This document shows, one piece after another, positions 5,943 to 7,942 of a stretch of DNA of 7,942 nt. Below the pieces are notes generated by a model. The model ran no database searches. It was not told where the DNA came from and was given only the letters and a program-made list of their open reading frames with translations. Numbering within the stretch: the stretch's first letter is position 1; every line of letters begins with the position of its first letter. A program made the translations under genes and the position numbers. This DNA is from Lachnospiraceae bacterium UBA3711 (lineage in GTDB: Bacteria; Bacillota; Clostridia; Lachnospirales; Lachnospiraceae), in NCBI GenBank assembly GCA_002371345.1, contig DFHY01000006.1:1-7942 (forward strand), written 5' to 3'.

Positions 5943-7685
5943 ATGAAGAAACGTATGGTATCTGTACTGCTTGCCAGTGCAATGGTGCTGTCTTCTTTCG
6001 GCATGTACGCAATGGCGGACGAGACCGAAGCTGCTGCATCAACAGGAAAGAGCTCTGAGGCGGCTCCGGACTGGGATGATTACAATGATAAGATCGCCCA
6101 GATCTATAAGGAGACTGATCTTGAGAAGCGTGAAGCCCTCATGCATGAGGCTGAGGACGAGCTGATGGCCACATGGGCTGTCATCCCGATCTACTACTAC
6201 AACGACATCTATATGCTGAATACTGATTGCGAAGGCCTGTATTCCAATCTGTTCGGATTCAAGTATTTCGCATATATGACCACTCCTGACAATGTCCTGA
6301 ACGCTAACCTTGCTTCTGAGCCGGATCATCTTGATCCAGCGCTGAACAGCTCGGTAGACGGCGCCTGCCTGGCGATCCTGTCATTCTCCGGCCTGTTCGC
6401 GTATGACGAAGAAGGACAGCTTGTTCCGGAGCTGGCAGAGGATATGCCTGAGGTCTCCGAGGACGGCCTGACCTACACCTTCAAGATCCGCGACGGTCTT
6501 AAGTGGTCTGACGGCGAGACTCTGGATGCCGAGGATATCGTGTATTCCTGGAACCGTCTTGCGGATCCGAACACCGCTGCTGATTACAGCTATCTGTGTG
6601 ATTCCATGAACCTTGAGAGAAACGATGACGGAACGCTCGGCATTGAGGCTTCCGATGACGGTCTTACCTTCACCTGCCATCTGACTCAGCCGTGCGCGTA
6701 CTTCCTTGATCTGTGCGCATTCCCGGCATTCTTCCCGGTACCGGAGCAGTCCGTCACTGAGGCGGATCCGAACGGCGAGAACCCCGGCGCATGGGCACTG
6801 GAGAGCGGATTCGTCACCTCAGGTCCGATGACCTGCACAGCATGGAAGCACAACGAGTCCATGACATATGAGAAGAATCCGAACTACTGGAACGCTGACA
6901 ATGTAACGCTTGATTCCATCAACTTCATGCTGAGTGCGGATGATACCGCTATCTACAACGCATACAATGATGGATCCCTGCAGTTCATCGATACCGTTCC
7001 GAACGACGAGATCGCGAACATCATCGGCAACGATGATTTCTTCATCGTCCCGAACCTTGGAACCTACTATGTAGCGTTCAACGTAAACAGCCCGCTGTTC
7101 GACGGAAAGACTCCGGAGCAGGCCGCGGCTATGAGAGAGGCATTCTCCCTTCTGATCGACCGTCAGTACATTGTTGACGCTGTCGGACAGACCGGGCAGC
7201 AGCCGGCGGGCGCTTTCATTCCGGCAGGAATGGCGGACGGCAACGGCGGTGTCTTCCAGATGAATGACGATGCTTACGAGTATCCGGTCACTTGGGACTT
7301 CAACGGCGAAGAAGCTGTTGGATACTATGATCCGACTACGACCGGCGCTGACAGAGTTGACGAGGCGATCGAGCTTCTTGAAGAGGCCGGATTCGAGTTT
7401 GAGGATGGCATGCTCTCCGCTTCCACTCCGATCACTGTCGAGTATCTTACCAACGACGGTACCGGACATGTTGCCATCGCTCAGTCGATCCAGCAGGATC
7501 TGGCTGTAGTCGGAATCAACATGGAGATCAAGTCGGAAGAGTGGAACGTCTTCCTGAACGACAGAAAGAACGGACAGTTCGACTTCGCACGTGAAGGATG
7601 GCTGGCAGACTACAACGACCCGATCAACATGCTCGAGATGTGGCTGACCGACTCCGGCAACAACGACGCACAATTTGGCAGATAA
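5943..7685 (+). CDS. oppA: Oligopeptide-binding protein OppA, apparently circularly permuted
   Basis: A 580-residue extracellular solute-binding protein of family 5. Residues 1-25 form a signal peptide ending AMA before DETEA; there is no lipobox cysteine, which is odd for a Gram-positive binding protein. After a short acidic/Ser-Ala linker, residues 43-113 (DWDDYNDKIAQ, a helix with MHEAEDELM, then VIPIYYYNDIYML and FGFKYFAYM) match what is normally the very last part of family members, for example YDKVLAQA and IAPIYQYT near the end of E. coli OppA. The usual mature start follows only then: NVLNANLASEPDHLDPA (117-133), then LTYTFKIRDGLKWSDGETL (176-194), YEKNPNYW (309-316) and LLIDRQYIV (403-411), through to WLADYNDPINMLEMW (553-567). 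The protein stops at SGNNDAQFGR, where ordinary members continue into the tail. The reading frame is open throughout and both conserved parts look undamaged, so the fold may survive as a permutation. It lies after oppBCDF with its own likely promoter and terminator. Family call is very secure; the permutation is inferred from remembered homologues. Confidence 0.9.
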   Translation: MKKRMVSVLLASAMVLSSFGMYAMADETEAAASTGKSSEAAPDWDDYNDKIAQIYKETDLEKREALMHEAEDELMATWAVIPIYYYNDIYMLNTDCEGLYSNLFGFKYFAYMTTPDNVLNANLASEPDHLDPALNSSVDGACLAILSFSGLFAYDEEGQLVPELAEDMPEVSEDGLTYTFKIRDGLKWSDGETLDAEDIVYSWNRLADPNTAADYSYLCDSMNLERNDDGTLGIEASDDGLTFTCHLTQPCAYFLDLCAFPAFFPVPEQSVTEADPNGENPGAWALESGFVTSGPMTCTAWKHNESMTYEKNPNYWNADNVTLDSINFMLSADDTAIYNAYNDGSLQFIDTVPNDEIANIIGNDDFFIVPNLGTYYVAFNVNSPLFDGKTPEQAAAMREAFSLLIDRQYIVDAVGQTGQQPAGAFIPAGMADGNGGVFQMNDDAYEYPVTWDFNGEEAVGYYDPTTTGADRVDEAIELLEEAGFEFEDGMLSASTPITVEYLTNDGTGHVAIAQSIQQDLAVVGINMEIKSEEWNVFLNDRKNGQFDFAREGWLADYNDPINMLEMWLTDSGNNDAQFGR

Positions 7686-7697
7686 CAGTCGTCAATG

Positions 7698-7745
7698 AAA
7701 AGAGTGCGCGCACACCCAAAGGGTGTGCAGCGCACTCTTTTTATT
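7698..7745 (+). terminator. Strong intrinsic terminator after oppA
   Basis: A perfect outer stem (7698-7708 with 7731-7741) continues through C7709-G7730 into an inner stem (7710-7717 with 7721-7728) with an AAA loop; A7729 is the only bulge. About 20 base pairs are followed by TTTTTATT. The left arm begins with AAAA, so it may also stop transcription from the opposite side. It starts 12 bases after the oppA stop and closes the operon. Confidence 0.92.
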
Positions 7746-7750
7746 AGACG

Positions 7751-7798
7751 ACCTAACGACCAGCGAACGCTCGCAGAGCGTGAGCTGGTCGTGCAGGT
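7751..7798. repeat. Long imperfect inverted repeat with GCA loop
   Basis: ACGACCAGC (7756-7764) pairs with GCTGGTCGT (7784-7792), and inside it ACGCTC (7767-7772) pairs with GAGCGT (7776-7781) around a GCA triloop. The two stems are joined by GA opposite GA, which can form tandem sheared G-A pairs. ACCT (7751-7754) and AGGT (7795-7798) extend the base. There is no T-tract, so it is not a terminator. It is the first unit of a chain of folded elements that fills the end of the window. Confidence 0.75.
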
Positions 7799-7802
7799 GC
7801 AA

Positions 7803-7844
7803 GCTTCGAAGAAGCGCAGCAGCTGCAGTTATCGTGATTATCGT
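7803..7844. repeat. Short hairpins and a 7-base direct repeat
   Basis: GCTTC (7803-7807), loop GAA, GAAGC (7811-7815) forms a small stem. GCAGC-A-GCTGC (7816-7826) is a palindrome next to it. TTATCGT then occurs twice (7829-7835 and 7838-7844), separated by GA. No reading frame of merit crosses this stretch. Its role is unknown; it links the hairpin upstream to the cruciform downstream. Confidence 0.55.
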
Positions 7845-7845
7845 T

Positions 7846-7931
7846 GCTCCCCACACCCCAGCCTCAGGCAAAAGCTGCGAAGCAGCGACAGACATGCGAA
7901 GCATGGATGGCCTGAGGCATGGTTGGGGAGC
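7846..7931. repeat. Cloverleaf-like cruciform element of nested inverted repeats
   Basis: GCTCCCCA (7846-7853) pairs with TGGGGAGC (7924-7931). Inside, GCCTCAGGC (7861-7869) pairs with GCCTGAGGC (7910-7918), with CCA/TGG (7858-7860 with 7920-7922) extending it past a single bulge. The enclosed loop holds two hairpins of the same design: GCTGC-GAA-GCAGC (7874-7886) and CATGC-GAA-GCATG (7893-7905). Nearly every base is in a stem, which is not expected by chance. The GCGAAGC core is known to make unusually stable single-stranded DNA mini-hairpins. It could be a structured RNA, a dispersed palindromic repeat, or the end of a mobile element; the sequence does not decide. The window ends 11 bases later. 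Confidence 0.75.
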
Positions 7932-7942
7932 CGTGAATCGTT

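Noticed and set aside
6078..7626. DYNDKI (residues 46-51) and DYNDPI (residues 556-561) as a recombination repeat that created the permutation
   Set aside because: The similarity is short and at family-conserved positions, and the 19 residues after the second copy are not explained by an exchange at this point.
6819..7673. Long minus-strand open frame of 284 codons inside oppA
   Set aside because: It is antisense to a clear family-5 binding protein, has no recognisable domain, and such shadows are common opposite genes with strong codon bias.
7692..7904. Minus-strand open frame of 70 codons over the terminator and hairpins
   Set aside because: Its bases are fully explained by the terminator and inverted repeats; no ribosome binding site or protein-like composition.
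7751..7931. CRISPR array or tRNA gene
   Set aside because: There are no evenly spaced identical repeats with unique spacers, and the cloverleaf lacks tRNA consensus positions; the units are different palindromes.

Overview
The window looks like chromosomal DNA of a Gram-positive anaerobe of the Clostridia, probably Lachnospiraceae-like. This rests on the roughly 50% GC coding style, strong AGGAGG ribosome binding sites, a perfect sigma-A-type promoter, the opp gene order with the binding protein last, and a lipoprotein of a type I associate with Lachnospiraceae. The taxon is inferred from style, not from a marker gene. All genes read on the + strand.

Layout. Positions 1-101 hold the last 32 codons of diaminopimelate epimerase (dapF). 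A lipoprotein with a divergent polysaccharide-deacetylase fold follows (241-1605). After a 142-bp gap with a strong promoter (TTGACG-17-TATAAT) comes a complete oligopeptide ABC transporter: permeases oppB (1748-2659) and oppC (2673-3755), then ATPases oppD (3761-4789) and oppF (4806-5786), all tightly packed. A 156-bp gap with a second likely promoter leads to the substrate-binding protein gene oppA (5943-7685). A strong intrinsic terminator follows at 7698-7745. The last 190 bases hold no gene but are densely folded inverted repeats, including a cloverleaf-like cruciform (7846-7931).

How the parts work together. OppA would capture peptides outside the membrane, OppB and OppC form the channel, and OppD and OppF hydrolyse ATP. 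OppD and OppF both carry the C-terminal four-cysteine motif known to bind an iron-sulfur cluster in some members of this family.

Main discovery. OppA appears circularly permuted. The segment that normally forms the C-terminal end of the family (about 70 residues, here residues 43-113) sits directly after the signal peptide. The normal mature N-terminus starts only at about residue 115, and the protein stops at about residue 580, where ordinary family members continue into that tail. The tail is not repeated at the end, so this reads as a rearranged whole rather than a duplication. The gene also lacks a lipobox cysteine and is followed by an unusual structured repeat. Either it is a real permuted binding protein or it is an assembly or rearrangement artefact; both are testable.
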